Assembly: GCF_029633825.1 (NCBI RefSeq)
Contig: NZ_CP090646.1
Span: forward strand, 12,683-76,682
Source of the DNA: Burkholderia contaminans
GTDB taxonomy: Bacteria; Pseudomonadota; Gammaproteobacteria; Burkholderiales; Burkholderiaceae
Length of the DNA stretch: 64,000 nucleotides
Direction: 5' to 3'
Shown here: positions 32,661 through 40,098 of the stretch, in pieces
How the letters are laid out: each line of letters starts with the position of its first letter
Numbering within the stretch: the stretch's first letter is position 1
Program-made: the position numbers and the translations under genes
Notes under the pieces: model-generated
What the model was told of the DNA's origin: nothing
Database searches by the model: none
What the model saw: only the letters and a program-made list of their open reading frames with translations

Positions 32661-33494
32661 ATGCGCCTCGCTTCCCGCTTCGCCCCCAACGCTCACCAAC
32701 TCCGCGCGAACTCCCCGCTTTCGGATGACCAAATCGCGCGCGTTGCTCCGTCGATCTTCGCGACGGAGAAGCACGAAAGCCGCTCCGACCGTTACACCTA
32801 CATCCCGACGATCGAGGTGCTGAACGGCCTGCGTGGCGCTGGCTTCCAGCCGTTCATGGTGGCGCAAACCCGCGTTCGTGATGCTGGCAAGCGCGAACAT
32901 ACCAAGCACATGATCCGCCTGCGTCATGCAGATCAGATCATCGGCGCGGAAGCCGACGAAATCATCCTGCTTAACTCGCACGACGGGACGAGCAGCTATC
33001 AGATGATCGCGGGTCAATTCCGTTTCGTCTGCGCGAACGGGATGGTTTGCGGCGAGACGGCGAGCGAGATCCGCGTTCCGCACAAGGGCAAGATCGTGGA
33101 TGACGTCATTCAAGGCGCGTTCGACGTGCTGGACGGGTTCCAGTACATCCGCGAGGTCAAGGGCGAAATGAAGTCGCTCACGTTGAGCCGTGGCGAACAG
33201 GAAGCGTTCGCTACCGCTGCGCTCCAGCTCAAATACGAGCCGAGCGACGTGAAGCCGGCACCGGTCACGGAAACGCAAATTCTCGAAGCGCGCCGCTTCG
33301 AAGATCGCAAGGATGACCTGTGGACGACGTTCAATCGCCTGCAGGAGAATCTGATTCAGCGCGGCGGCCTGCCCGGACGCACGGCATCCGGCCGGACGAC
33401 CCGGACGCGCCCGGTCGAGGGCATCGACCAAAACGTCAAACTGAATCGCGCGTTGTGGACGCTGACCGAGGCGATGGCGGCACTGAAGAAGTAA
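32661..33494 (+). CDS. DUF932 family plasmid/phage protein
   Basis: A 277-aa protein of the DUF932 (phage/plasmid-like TIGR03299-type) family: RYTYIPTIEVLNGLRGAGFQ...MVAQTRVRDAGKREHTKHMI near residue 36, FRFVCANGMVCGE near residue 120, and a C-terminal RVEGIDQNVKLNRALWTLTE-like tail. The family is widespread in leading regions and mobile islands; its role is unestablished, with anti-defence or establishment functions suspected. CGGAGATTCC precedes the ATG. Confidence 0.85.
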   Translation: MRLASRFAPNAHQLRANSPLSDDQIARVAPSIFATEKHESRSDRYTYIPTIEVLNGLRGAGFQPFMVAQTRVRDAGKREHTKHMIRLRHADQIIGAEADEIILLNSHDGTSSYQMIAGQFRFVCANGMVCGETASEIRVPHKGKIVDDVIQGAFDVLDGFQYIREVKGEMKSLTLSRGEQEAFATAALQLKYEPSDVKPAPVTETQILEARRFEDRKDDLWTTFNRLQENLIQRGGLPGRTASGRTTRTRPVEGIDQNVKLNRALWTLTEAMAALKK

Positions 33495-33543
33495 AGAGTA
33501 AGCGGGCCGGGAGACCGGCCCGCAGACCGAACGGAGGGAGAGA

Positions 33544-33804
33544 ATGAGCGAAACGAACGCACCGAACCCGGACGGAGCCGCCGGAGGCTGGTCGGAAGTC
33601 AATGAGTTTTCGTTGACGCGGAACGGGCACTACCTGACGCGCTACATGGTTCATGGCGTTGCGGGTTATCTGTTGTGGGATAAGGCTGGAAAGCCGCATG
33701 GGCCGTTCGACACCGTGAAGGCGGGAATGGATCACTACGATTGCATCGCTCCCACCGACGAAGGCGAAGGTAACGACGGAACGGAGGTGCAGGATGAGCA
33801 GTGA
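33544..33804 (+). CDS. Hypothetical protein (86 aa)
   Basis: Begins MSETNAPNPDGAAGGWSEVN, with a beta-rich middle (LTRNGHYLTRYMVHGVAGYL) and an acidic tail. GGAGGGAGAG precedes it. It overlaps the next gene by 11 bp. Function unknown. Confidence 0.6.
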   Translation: MSETNAPNPDGAAGGWSEVNEFSLTRNGHYLTRYMVHGVAGYLLWDKAGKPHGPFDTVKAGMDHYDCIAPTDEGEGNDGTEVQDEQ

Positions 33805-34054
33805 TGAGCTGACGCCGGACGACGTGGACGGATTTCGTGCGCAACTCCGTGCGGGCGATATGGTCGGCGCGTTCGGGGCAGTCAAGAAGCTGCCGATCGA
33901 AAGCGCCGCCAACATGATGTTGCGCGCAGGGTTCAGCGTCGCGTACGACAGGCGAAGCCCGCGCGCATTTTGGGAGCGCACCCAAACCGATATAGTCCGC
34001 GCATGTAGACAGAACACGGACGGTTACGGGCTTCGGCCGAAAGACTCCTTCTAA
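33794..34054 (+). CDS. Hypothetical protein (86 aa)
   Basis: Begins MSSDELTPDDVDGFRAQLRA and is helical (VGAFGAVKKLPIESAANMML). It overlaps the preceding gene, so they are likely made together. Last gene before repeat copy G. Function unknown. Confidence 0.55.
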   Translation: MSSDELTPDDVDGFRAQLRAGDMVGAFGAVKKLPIESAANMMLRAGFSVAYDRRSPRAFWERTQTDIVRACRQNTDGYGLRPKDSF

Positions 34055-34075
34055 GCCACTCCCCGCTTTTCATCA

Positions 34076-34583
34076 CGCCCCAGCAGCTTGCCGCGCTGGG
34101 GCGTTTTGCTATCCAGCTCGCGCGTTGCGCTCGATGGGGACGGCGCGCCGCTGCGCGTCGCGATCGCGGGCCGGCCGCCGGCGACGCGGGCGGGGGCTCT
34201 CGATCCAGCTCGCGCGCCCCGGCGGCCGCGCTCGATGCCGACGACGGGCGGCGCATTCGCGCCGCGGTGGTCTGCGAGCGGCGGCGGCCGCCGGAGTCCT
34301 GCGCCGGGCTACGGGGGTCGTGGCCGCTTGCGCGGCCCCGAGGTCTACCGACCCGGCCCCCTACCGTCGCACCCGCCCGTCCACTGGACGGTCGGGCAAG
34401 GGACGGCACCGGCGGGGCGAGCGCCTGGTGGTGATCGACGTTCCGGATTGGCTTTGCAGGAAAGGGGGTCTGCCGGGTGTGTCGCGTAATTCGCAACGTC
34501 TATCTATGCCCGCCCGCCATTGGGACAATCAATCGCCAAACGATAGACAAAACGAAGTACGTAGCGTAAAATGGTTTTCATGG
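34076..34583 (+). repeat. Promoter-carrying repeat, copy G (full, 508 bp)
   Basis: Full unit with 5' terminator hairpin. Promoter -35 TAGACA (34544-34549), 17 bp, -10 TAAAAT (34567-34572). Drives the operon 34605-36094. Confidence 0.92.
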
Positions 34584-34604
34584 TGACCGACAAGGAGAAA
34601 CGTG

Positions 34605-34850
34605 ATGTGCAGCCGGAGTCTTGCTCTTAACGCTCGCGCTAGTTGGGCGCTTTATACGTGTGCGCTGCTTGCTGGCGATGCACGCGCCGAAGAACTGAAG
34701 CTCGATGCGCAAATTTTCGCGCAGGAAAGCGGCATCGACTCCTTTATCGAAAAATCTGGTCTTCCGCTGTTTCTTCGAGACGTGCCCGCCCTTGCTGCTG
34801 AATGGGATCATGGGTGGAAGTTGTGGAGCGACATTCGAGAGTACGCATAG
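34605..34850 (+). CDS. Hypothetical protein (81 aa)
   Basis: Begins MCSRSLALNARASWALYTCA. The ATG at 34605 is 7 nt after AAGGAG. Helical, with no recognised domain. First gene of a three-gene operon. Confidence 0.55.
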   Translation: MCSRSLALNARASWALYTCALLAGDARAEELKLDAQIFAQESGIDSFIEKSGLPLFLRDVPALAAEWDHGWKLWSDIREYA

Positions 34851-34866
34851 TTCAGGAGGTGCGGCC

Positions 34867-35085
34867 ATGAAACGATTGGCGATTGCAGAGATCGAGACCG
34901 CGATCAACGTATGGCGTAATCGGTGCCCGGTAGCAGATGACGAGTCTTTCGCACTCTGCCGGGAAGCCCGCTTGCTCGCGGATGTATACGGGCTGATGAT
35001 CGTGAGCGGCATGGCGGAAGTTGCGATTGCCACCCTGTCGGCGGATCAAGTTTCCGCGCTGAACGGTGCGGGAATCACGGTGTGA
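34867..35085 (+). CDS. Hypothetical protein (72 aa)
   Basis: Begins MKRLAIAEIETAINVWRNRC and is helical. Resembles small plasmid proteins with an EIE.AIN.WR opening. CAGGAGGTG precedes the ATG. Function unknown. Confidence 0.6.
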   Translation: MKRLAIAEIETAINVWRNRCPVADDESFALCREARLLADVYGLMIVSGMAEVAIATLSADQVSALNGAGITV

Positions 35086-35104
35086 TGATTGCGAGGCTTA
35101 TAGC

Positions 35105-36094
35105 ATGCAGATCGGATTCGATTTTGGGGATACTGGAGCGGTCAAGGAGGTTCGCCCGTCGCCGGTATGGAAACCGGCGCGGCCGTCACTGCGGGAATGG
35201 GGGCGACTGCTTGACGATGCGAAGCGCGCAGTGCAGTTGCTTCCCTACGTTGAACGCGCAATCTTCTCGGCTTGCATCGAGGCGGCCAGGACGCACCGGG
35301 GGGACGAGATCGAGCGCTCGATGACGCGCGCAAAGACGGACGCGGAGCGCGAAGCGCTTATGAATGGCGATGTGTGGTCGCCGCACTCCTGTACGACGGT
35401 TGAGGCGACCGACGAGGCACGCGCGAACCTCATGCGCCACTGCGTTACAAGGGCCGAAAGCGGGCAGGACGTCCCCGGCATCGAGTACAAGACGCGACAC
35501 GACGAAAACGTAAAGGGCGGCGCAATCCACGCGGTAGGCGTCGGCACGGTCATTGTGCGGGAGTGGTGTTCCGTCGGGGTCGGCTCAATCACTTTCGAGC
35601 CGAGCCGATCGACGTTCTTTCTCGCGAGCTTTCGTGATGATATGCCCGCACACTACGCACCTGCATCGCTCTGGAGGCCCGCATACTGCGCCGACAAGAT
35701 CGCGTTTTCGAACGACACGGCCCCGAGCGTCCCGACGTTTCTTTTCAACGGGCGAGAGTACGTCAACACGGGGAGCGTGAGCATTAGCGGTAGGGAGTCC
35801 TGTACCGCATGGAGTATCGCCCCGCTCGATGGCTGGAGCGAGCAGACGTACAACTATCGCAGCAAGTGCGCGGCATATGACCGCTACGAGAAGGAGCGCG
35901 GCGACTCGCGCGGCATGGTTGTGAAGGTGCGCGGCCAGCTCTGCGTGCTGGACAAACCGATTTGCTTCTTCGATGACAACGTGACGCACAACTATTCGTT
36001 CATTGACGAAAAGGAGGACGGCGAAGCTGAACAAGATGATGCGGTGAACTACGACGATCGCATCGAGGAAGACGCAGACTTACTTGCCGCATAG
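35105..36094 (+). CDS. Large hypothetical protein of the array (329 aa)
   Basis: The largest unrecognised protein of the array. The N-terminal third is helical (REWGRLLDDAKRAVQLLPYV, RTHRGDEIERSMTRAKTDAE); the middle and C-terminal parts look beta-rich (GSITFEPSRSTFFLASFRDD, TGSVSISGRESCTAWSIAPL); the tail is very acidic. No catalytic motif visible. It closes the operon and the acidic tail is reminiscent of DNA-mimic or anti-defence proteins, which is speculation. ATG at 35105 chosen over the 35066 codon, which lies inside the preceding gene. Confidence 0.65.
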   Translation: MQIGFDFGDTGAVKEVRPSPVWKPARPSLREWGRLLDDAKRAVQLLPYVERAIFSACIEAARTHRGDEIERSMTRAKTDAEREALMNGDVWSPHSCTTVEATDEARANLMRHCVTRAESGQDVPGIEYKTRHDENVKGGAIHAVGVGTVIVREWCSVGVGSITFEPSRSTFFLASFRDDMPAHYAPASLWRPAYCADKIAFSNDTAPSVPTFLFNGREYVNTGSVSISGRESCTAWSIAPLDGWSEQTYNYRSKCAAYDRYEKERGDSRGMVVKVRGQLCVLDKPICFFDDNVTHNYSFIDEKEDGEAEQDDAVNYDDRIEEDADLLAA

Positions 36095-36110
36095 GAGGAA
36101 CGATACGAGA

Positions 36111-36137
36111 AAGGCCGGTGATGAACCGGCCTTTTTT
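36111..36137 (+). terminator. Terminator after the 35105 gene
   Basis: AAGGCCGG pairs with CCGGCCTT around a TGATGAA loop, followed by a T-run. Confidence 0.9.
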
Positions 36138-36159
36138 ATTTCGGATAACGATGCATTTA

Positions 36160-36235
36160 TCCTATTCTCGGCGCTTTCCAGTTAACACTTTCAATCGAAT
36201 AAAGGATAGACGAAACGAGATACCGCGAGTATAAT
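36160..36235 (+). promoter_or_regulatory. Array promoter without the long repeat (TAGACG-17-TATAAT)
   Basis: -35 TAGACG (36207-36212), 17 bp, consensus -10 TATAAT (36230-36235). GATAGAC-N4-CGA-N2-TAC begins at 36205; the upstream partner is degenerate. Drives the last three genes of the array. Confidence 0.75.
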
Positions 36236-36284
36236 TTATTCCATGGTGATCGAGTGATGTAGCAGGGTTCAACGGAGATAGATC

Positions 36285-36611
36285 ATGGTGTCGGCCAGCA
36301 CGAACGTAGTCAGCATTGCGCAGTTCAAGAGCGCTAAACAGACCGCTGTTGCGCAGCAGGAGATGACCTTGTCGACGGCGTTCGAACCCGAGGACTCGGA
36401 AGACATTCAGTTTCGCGTGGGTAGCGATCGGAAGCCCGCGCACCTTTCCCACTCATGGGAGAACCGGACGCCGCGCGCCCCGTTGACGTCGAGTACCCCG
36501 TTGGGCGACGCCGCGCTTGACGGCATCTACCGATTGCTTCGGGGTCAACGCGCAGCTCCGGCACGCCGTCCCGCGCTCGATGTTCCGACGTGGCAATTGC
36601 AGGGCAGTTGA
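36285..36611 (+). CDS. Hypothetical protein (108 aa)
   Basis: Begins MVSASTNVVSIAQFKSAKQT. It is rich in Ser, Arg and Pro and probably partly disordered. ACGGAGATAG precedes the ATG. No family recognised. Confidence 0.5.
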   Translation: MVSASTNVVSIAQFKSAKQTAVAQQEMTLSTAFEPEDSEDIQFRVGSDRKPAHLSHSWENRTPRAPLTSSTPLGDAALDGIYRLLRGQRAAPARRPALDVPTWQLQGS

Positions 36612-36687
36612 GAATAGCCGCCCGCACACCGTTGTTGAATGGCGCGCGGTGCGCCCCGAACTGGCCGGTAGCCATAGAAGGATGACG

Positions 36688-36978
36688 ATGAATACTCAGC
36701 CGACGCCCGAGGAAGTGGCGAGCTACTTTGACCAAGATTACGGCGAACGGACGCTGATTGAAGCGATGGGTCGTATCGGCCAGACATACGCTCACAGCGG
36801 TCACTACGGGCCGGACGGAAGCTATCAGATCCTCGCCATTCGAACCGATCACATCGGCCCGGTTCGTCGGTTCGTCGCTGTAACGTTGATGAAACTGATC
36901 GGATGGCTGGCGCGCCCGGAGTCTTACGAGGCCGCGAGCGGCAAGGACGGGATCACCGAGACGTCGCCCGACCGATAA
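36688..36978 (+). CDS. Hypothetical protein (96 aa)
   Basis: Begins MNTQPTPEEVASYFDQDYGE. The ATG at 36688 is 6 nt after GAAGG; an ATG at 36682 is too close to it. Contains VRRFVAVTLMKLIGWLARPE, an amphipathic helix. Function unknown. Confidence 0.55.
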   Translation: MNTQPTPEEVASYFDQDYGERTLIEAMGRIGQTYAHSGHYGPDGSYQILAIRTDHIGPVRRFVAVTLMKLIGWLARPESYEAASGKDGITETSPDR

Positions 36979-36999
36979 CCCCCCCCACTGGAGATAGGC

Positions 37000-37278
37000 A
37001 TGACGAGCGAAAAGGAACTCTACGAGCTGATCGAGCGCGCCCAAAGCGTCGGCGCGATCGTGACCGTAACCCACGACGGGAACAAGGACGCCCGCGACCC
37101 CCGCGGATTCATCCAGTCGATTCAAGTGTCGAATCTGGATGGTATCGGGCCGCATCCCATGTCACCGCTGCATGCTGCTGAACGCCTGCGCGAAGCGCTG
37201 CGCGAGCCGTTTGGCTGGCTGATCGCCGGGACGAGCCACCCGGACATGGAGGCCGATCGCTCCGTGAAACACTCGTAG
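37000..37278 (+). CDS. Hypothetical protein (92 aa)
   Basis: Begins MTSEKELYELIERAQSVGAI. An alpha/beta-like pattern with a helical HAAERLREALREPFGWLIAG. Last rightward gene of the array, followed by a terminator. Function unknown. Confidence 0.55.
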   Translation: MTSEKELYELIERAQSVGAIVTVTHDGNKDARDPRGFIQSIQVSNLDGIGPHPMSPLHAAERLREALREPFGWLIAGTSHPDMEADRSVKHS

Positions 37279-37320
37279 GGAAACGCGACGCGCGAAGAAG
37301 TCTTTATGTATCAAATGGAT

Positions 37321-37343
37321 AGGGCCGATTTTCGGCCCTTTTT
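37321..37343 (+). terminator. Terminator closing the array
   Basis: AGGGCCGA pairs with TCGGCCCT and is followed by T5. Confidence 0.85.
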
Positions 37344-37493
37344 CATTTGTGTTTCACGGCGCGGTAATTCACTCACACGTTTTTTTCTGTGCCGGAACGA
37401 CTCGCTGTATCGAATGATACGAATACCGTTTCATTTGAGACGAAATCGTGTTTCGGGCCGGAGTCGCGGCGGGCGCGTGGGCGGTACTAACGG

Positions 37494-37590
37494 GGAAATG
37501 GGGATGCGGTTGTCCACCGGCCGCCGCTGGCGTCCCGTGGACAACCGCACCGCGCCCCTGCCTCTTGCGGGCCGGGCGCTTCCCCATTTT
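37494..37590. repeat. 97-bp inverted repeat, right copy (IR-R)
   Basis: Reverse-complement partner of 24699-24795. It sits in the gene-free gap between the array terminator and the convergent stb operon (37344-37616), which otherwise holds nothing recognisable. Confidence 0.9.
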
Positions 37591-37616
37591 GCGCGCGCGC
37601 GAGAATGCGGCCCCAT

Positions 37617-37648
37617 GCAACAAAGCCCCGCTATTGCGAGGCTTTGTT
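37617..37648 (-). terminator. Terminator of the stb operon, overlapping the stbC stop
   Basis: CAACAAAGCC and GGCTTTGTTG pair with an inner CGC/GCG; the minus-strand stop codon of the stbC-like gene (37631-37633) lies in the loop side of the stem. The T-tract is short, so efficiency is uncertain. Confidence 0.55.
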
Positions 37649-38068
37649 GATGGCCGCTTGCAGCTTCGCCTGCGTTACCGCATCGAGCAACGGAAACGCT
37701 GCCGTCACGGCGCGGCCGAGCTTGGCCTCTTCCTGCCCTTTGCCGAAGATTTGCATGCCGCCGACCACCACGACGCCGGCGACGAGTCCCGCGACCAGCG
37801 CGGCGGCGATCGCCACCGTCAACGGGTTTGTCCTCTTCGGCTCGATCATCGGCACCGGTTTATCCGGCATGGCCGCTAACAACTTCTTAGCGGCCATCGT
37901 GGCTTCCTGCACGGATCGAGCGGTGTCCTTGGTGCTCGCGTCAATCTCCTGCACCCTGTTCGTCAAGGCTTCCGCCTTGCCGAACAGGTCGTGCATTTCT
38001 CCGAGCACGATTCTCAGGGCCGCATCCCGTCTTGTCTGAGGCCCCGGAGCCGTCTCCGTGTCGCTCAT
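37631..38068 (-). CDS. stbC: StbC-like membrane protein
   Basis: A 145-aa protein with a helical, coiled-coil-like N-terminus (EMHDLFGKAEALTNRVQEID) and one membrane span near residues 85-107 (LTVAIAAALVAGLVAGVVVV). It is the third gene of a stbABC-type operon, overlapping stbB by 4 bp. R388 StbC has no assigned function. The call rests mainly on operon position. Confidence 0.6.
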   Translation of the reverse strand: MSDTETAPGPQTRRDAALRIVLGEMHDLFGKAEALTNRVQEIDASTKDTARSVQEATMAAKKLLAAMPDKPVPMIEPKRTNPLTVAIAAALVAGLVAGVVVVGGMQIFGKGQEEAKLGRAVTAAFPLLDAVTQAKLQAAINKASQ

Positions 38069-38817
38069 TTGCCTTTCGCCTTGCCGAACAGCAGATCCGT
38101 TGAGCGCGCGAGGTTGGCTTGCGCGTCGACGGCCAGATCGTGGTCGGCTTGTGCCTCAATCGCGGCCAACTCCGCATCCAGGTCGCCCGCTGCCTTGGCT
38201 TCGGCTCGCTTTGCGCGCCAGTCCGTCTGGTCTTCCGCCAGTTCACGGATGTTCTTGCGGCGAACGAGATCGAATACTTCGCTTTGCTTGATGACGATAT
38301 GCGGTTCGTAGGTTGCCTTGTTCTTGCCTTCCGTTGCCGCGTATCCCGCGATTTGCGCGTAGACGTGTTCCACCGGCAAATTCGCTTCCCCGCCATCGTA
38401 CATATTGAAGACGAGACGGATTTTACTCGACGGGAAACCGAGCTTCGAAAGCCATTCGATCGTTGCGATCGTGTCTTTCTGTTGCTTGTCGGCCGGAACG
38501 GTCGGGACGACGATCAAATCCAGTTCGCCAATCGCACTTTTATAACGCGTCAGTTCGCCCATGAATTGAACGACATTCGATGCGCCGACGTCTACGATTA
38601 CGTCATCGTTCAACATGATTGTTCGGAAAATATCACGGAACTCGGATGCCGAAAACTCTTCGGCTTTCGTGCTCTCGATTTCATTCGCCACCGAGGCGTT
38701 GTGAAGTTCGACCGAAACAAATTTTGCGTCCGGACGACTCGCTTTCAACCAGTTGGTCGCCAGCGTGGTTTTTCCGACGTTACCGCTCAGGTTGATGACG
38801 GCGATTTTTTTGCTCAT
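38065..38817 (-). CDS. stbB: StbB-like ParA-superfamily ATPase
   Basis: A 250-aa P-loop protein. The Walker A is NLSGNVGKTTLATNW near residue 8; VIVDVGASNVVQFMGELTRY near residue 92 is the Walker B region and LDLIVVPTVPADKQQKDTIA follows. It lacks the deviant-Walker KGG lysine of classic ParA and fits the StbB type that, in R388, is needed for conjugation and balances StbA. The ATG at 38817 is preferred because AAAGGA is 8 nt upstream. Confidence 0.75.
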   Translation of the reverse strand: MSKKIAVINLSGNVGKTTLATNWLKASRPDAKFVSVELHNASVANEIESTKAEEFSASEFRDIFRTIMLNDDVIVDVGASNVVQFMGELTRYKSAIGELDLIVVPTVPADKQQKDTIATIEWLSKLGFPSSKIRLVFNMYDGGEANLPVEHVYAQIAGYAATEGKNKATYEPHIVIKQSEVFDLVRRKNIRELAEDQTDWRAKRAEAKAAGDLDAELAAIEAQADHDLAVDAQANLARSTDLLFGKAKGK

Positions 38818-38819
38818 GT

Positions 38820-39305
38820 TCATTTCCTTTGGCTGCGTGCGAATTTTCGATAATCGACTTGACTTGCTTTCTGAGCTTCTTGCAATGCGTCTTTCACTTC
38901 GAACGCACTGCCGACGCTATCTGATTCCGGGGGCGTAACCTGCTCCCGTGGTTCCGCTGATCCACTCCCTTTTGGTTCCACTGATCCACTAACGTTTGGA
39001 TCATCTGATCCAACCCGGATTGGTTCAGGTGATCCATGCGTGATTGGCTTGACCGATCCAGCCTGTTCCGCTCGCTTGCGCACCCGCTTCAAGGTCGTGT
39101 TGTACACATCGAACGTCATCTGAACACCGGCAGCGACCAGCGCTTGATGAATGGTTGCGTGTCGATGCCCGAGGTTGTTTGCCCGCTCGATTAGCGGGAA
39201 CAGTCGTTCGAGCAACACTGCCTTCGAGCGGAGGTTTTGCGCCTGCAACTTTCGGGCGGTTTCCTCTAGTTCGATCAGTTCGTCTACGGTTTGCATGGAA
39301 GTCAT
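38820..39305 (-). CDS. stbA: StbA-like DNA-binding stability protein
   Basis: A 161-aa protein. The N-terminal part contains LFPLIERANNLGHRHATIHQ...ALVAAGVQMTFDVYNTTLKRVRKRA (about residues 37-85), a helix-turn-helix-like domain of the kind found in StbA/KfrA-type proteins; then a Gly/Ser/Pro linker with repeated SEPxRVGS-like units. R388 StbA binds tandem 11-bp repeats upstream of its own operon and secures vertical inheritance. Five 11-bp repeats are found upstream here at 39370-39424. The start is uncertain (39305, 39296 or TTG 39332). Confidence 0.7.
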   Translation of the reverse strand: MTSMQTVDELIELEETARKLQAQNLRSKAVLLERLFPLIERANNLGHRHATIHQALVAAGVQMTFDVYNTTLKRVRKRAEQAGSVKPITHGSPEPIRVGSDDPNVSGSVEPKGSGSAEPREQVTPPESDSVGSAFEVKDALQEAQKASQVDYRKFARSQRK

Positions 39306-39369
39306 CGTAACTTGTCGTGTACTTAAAGGCAACTAAAAAGGAACAAAATGTATCGTGAATTTTCGACAA

Positions 39370-39424
39370 GGTAACACGACGGGAACACTTTTGGAACTGA
39401 GGCGGTACAGACGTGGAACATTTG
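39370..39424. repeat. Five tandem 11-bp repeats, StbA-type operator
   Basis: Consecutive 11-mers GGTAACACGAC, GGGAACACTTT, TGGAACTGAGG, CGGTACAGACG and TGGAACATTTG share the core GGwAC at exact 11-bp steps. They lie between stbA and oriT, where R388 has its five 11-bp StbA sites; the sequence differs from R388. One more unit is at 39661 and three more at 45024. Confidence 0.75.
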
Positions 39425-39540
39425 AGGGGTCGTCGCGCCCCTAATCGGCCTCGCCAGGGCCGCAAAAGCCCCAAAAACCGGGTTGAAATACGCTTTTTCT
39501 GGCCTGATCAGACCATCAAATGCCCTCGCACGGGCCGAAA

Positions 39541-39632
39541 TCGGCGGTCGACCGACTGTCCTAGAACCCCAACACACCATACGCACCTCTTGCGAGGTGC
39601 TGCAAAGCCAAGCTGCGCTTGGCTTTAAAGGC
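39541..39632 (-). other. oriT: Predicted origin of transfer (oriT, MobF type)
   Basis: A perfect hairpin GCACCTC-TTGC-GAGGTGC (39583-39600) read on the minus strand is followed by GTATGGTGTG. R388 has the same layout: a hairpin ending GGTGC followed by GTATTGTCT and the nick. I place nic on the minus strand near 39572/39573, after GGTGTG. A second perfect 10-bp hairpin (AAAGCCAAGC / GCTTGGCTTT) lies at about 39604-39626. It sits between stbA and the trwA-like gene, as in R388. Confidence 0.65.
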
Positions 39633-39660
39633 AAAACCGGCGCCAATTTTTGGGTTATCA

Positions 39661-39682
39661 GGTAACACGTTAGGGTGTAGGA
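39661..39682 (+). promoter_or_regulatory. Single GGTAACAC unit in the relaxosome promoter region
   Basis: GGTAACACGTT matches the first unit of the 39370 array. It is 40 bp upstream of the trwA-like ribosome-binding site (AAGGGAGA), so an StbA-like protein may also regulate the relaxosome operon. Confidence 0.5.
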
Positions 39683-39711
39683 TGCCCGTGTTTTAAGGGA
39701 GATCGTGTGTT

Positions 39712-40098
39712 ATGCGTCGTACAACTAGTATTAGTTTGAGCAGTGAGGAAGAGGCGTTCATGCGTCGGCAGATGGAGATCGCTGGCGAGACGGAGCTGGG
39801 GCCGCACATCAAGCGGGTCTACTTTGGTCGGCTCAATCCAGGAGAAGGTGTGCTTGCTGAGCTTCGGACGAACACCGACATGACGCTGTCGATGCTCGCA
39901 ACCATGACGAAAGGGCTGCCTGCCGGCGCTGGCCGACCGGCAGAGAAAGACGACTCGCGGGATTTAGAACTGCGTTTGCTTGCCGCTATCTTCACCATGC
40001 TTCACATGTCCGTCGGGAAGGATCAGCGCTTGTTGATCGAGCGCTACATCGACCCGAAGGCGGTCGAAACCTTTTTGAAAGCTGGAGATGATGTATGA
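39712..40098 (+). CDS. trwA: TrwA-like relaxosome accessory protein (RHH)
   Basis: A 128-aa protein starting MRRTTSISLSSEEEAFMRRQ, a ribbon-helix-helix-type N-terminus, followed by a helical domain. In R388, TrwA binds oriT, represses trwABC and stimulates TrwB ATPase activity. Position directly between oriT and the coupling protein gene, and a 4-bp overlap with it, support the call. Confidence 0.78.
   Translation: MRRTTSISLSSEEEAFMRRQMEIAGETELGPHIKRVYFGRLNPGEGVLAELRTNTDMTLSMLATMTKGLPAGAGRPAEKDDSRDLELRLLAAIFTMLHMSVGKDQRLLIERYIDPKAVETFLKAGDDV

Noticed and set aside
24699..37590. 97-bp repeats as ends of a transposon
   Set aside because: No transposase, no target duplication, and an internal dyad unlike transposon ends.
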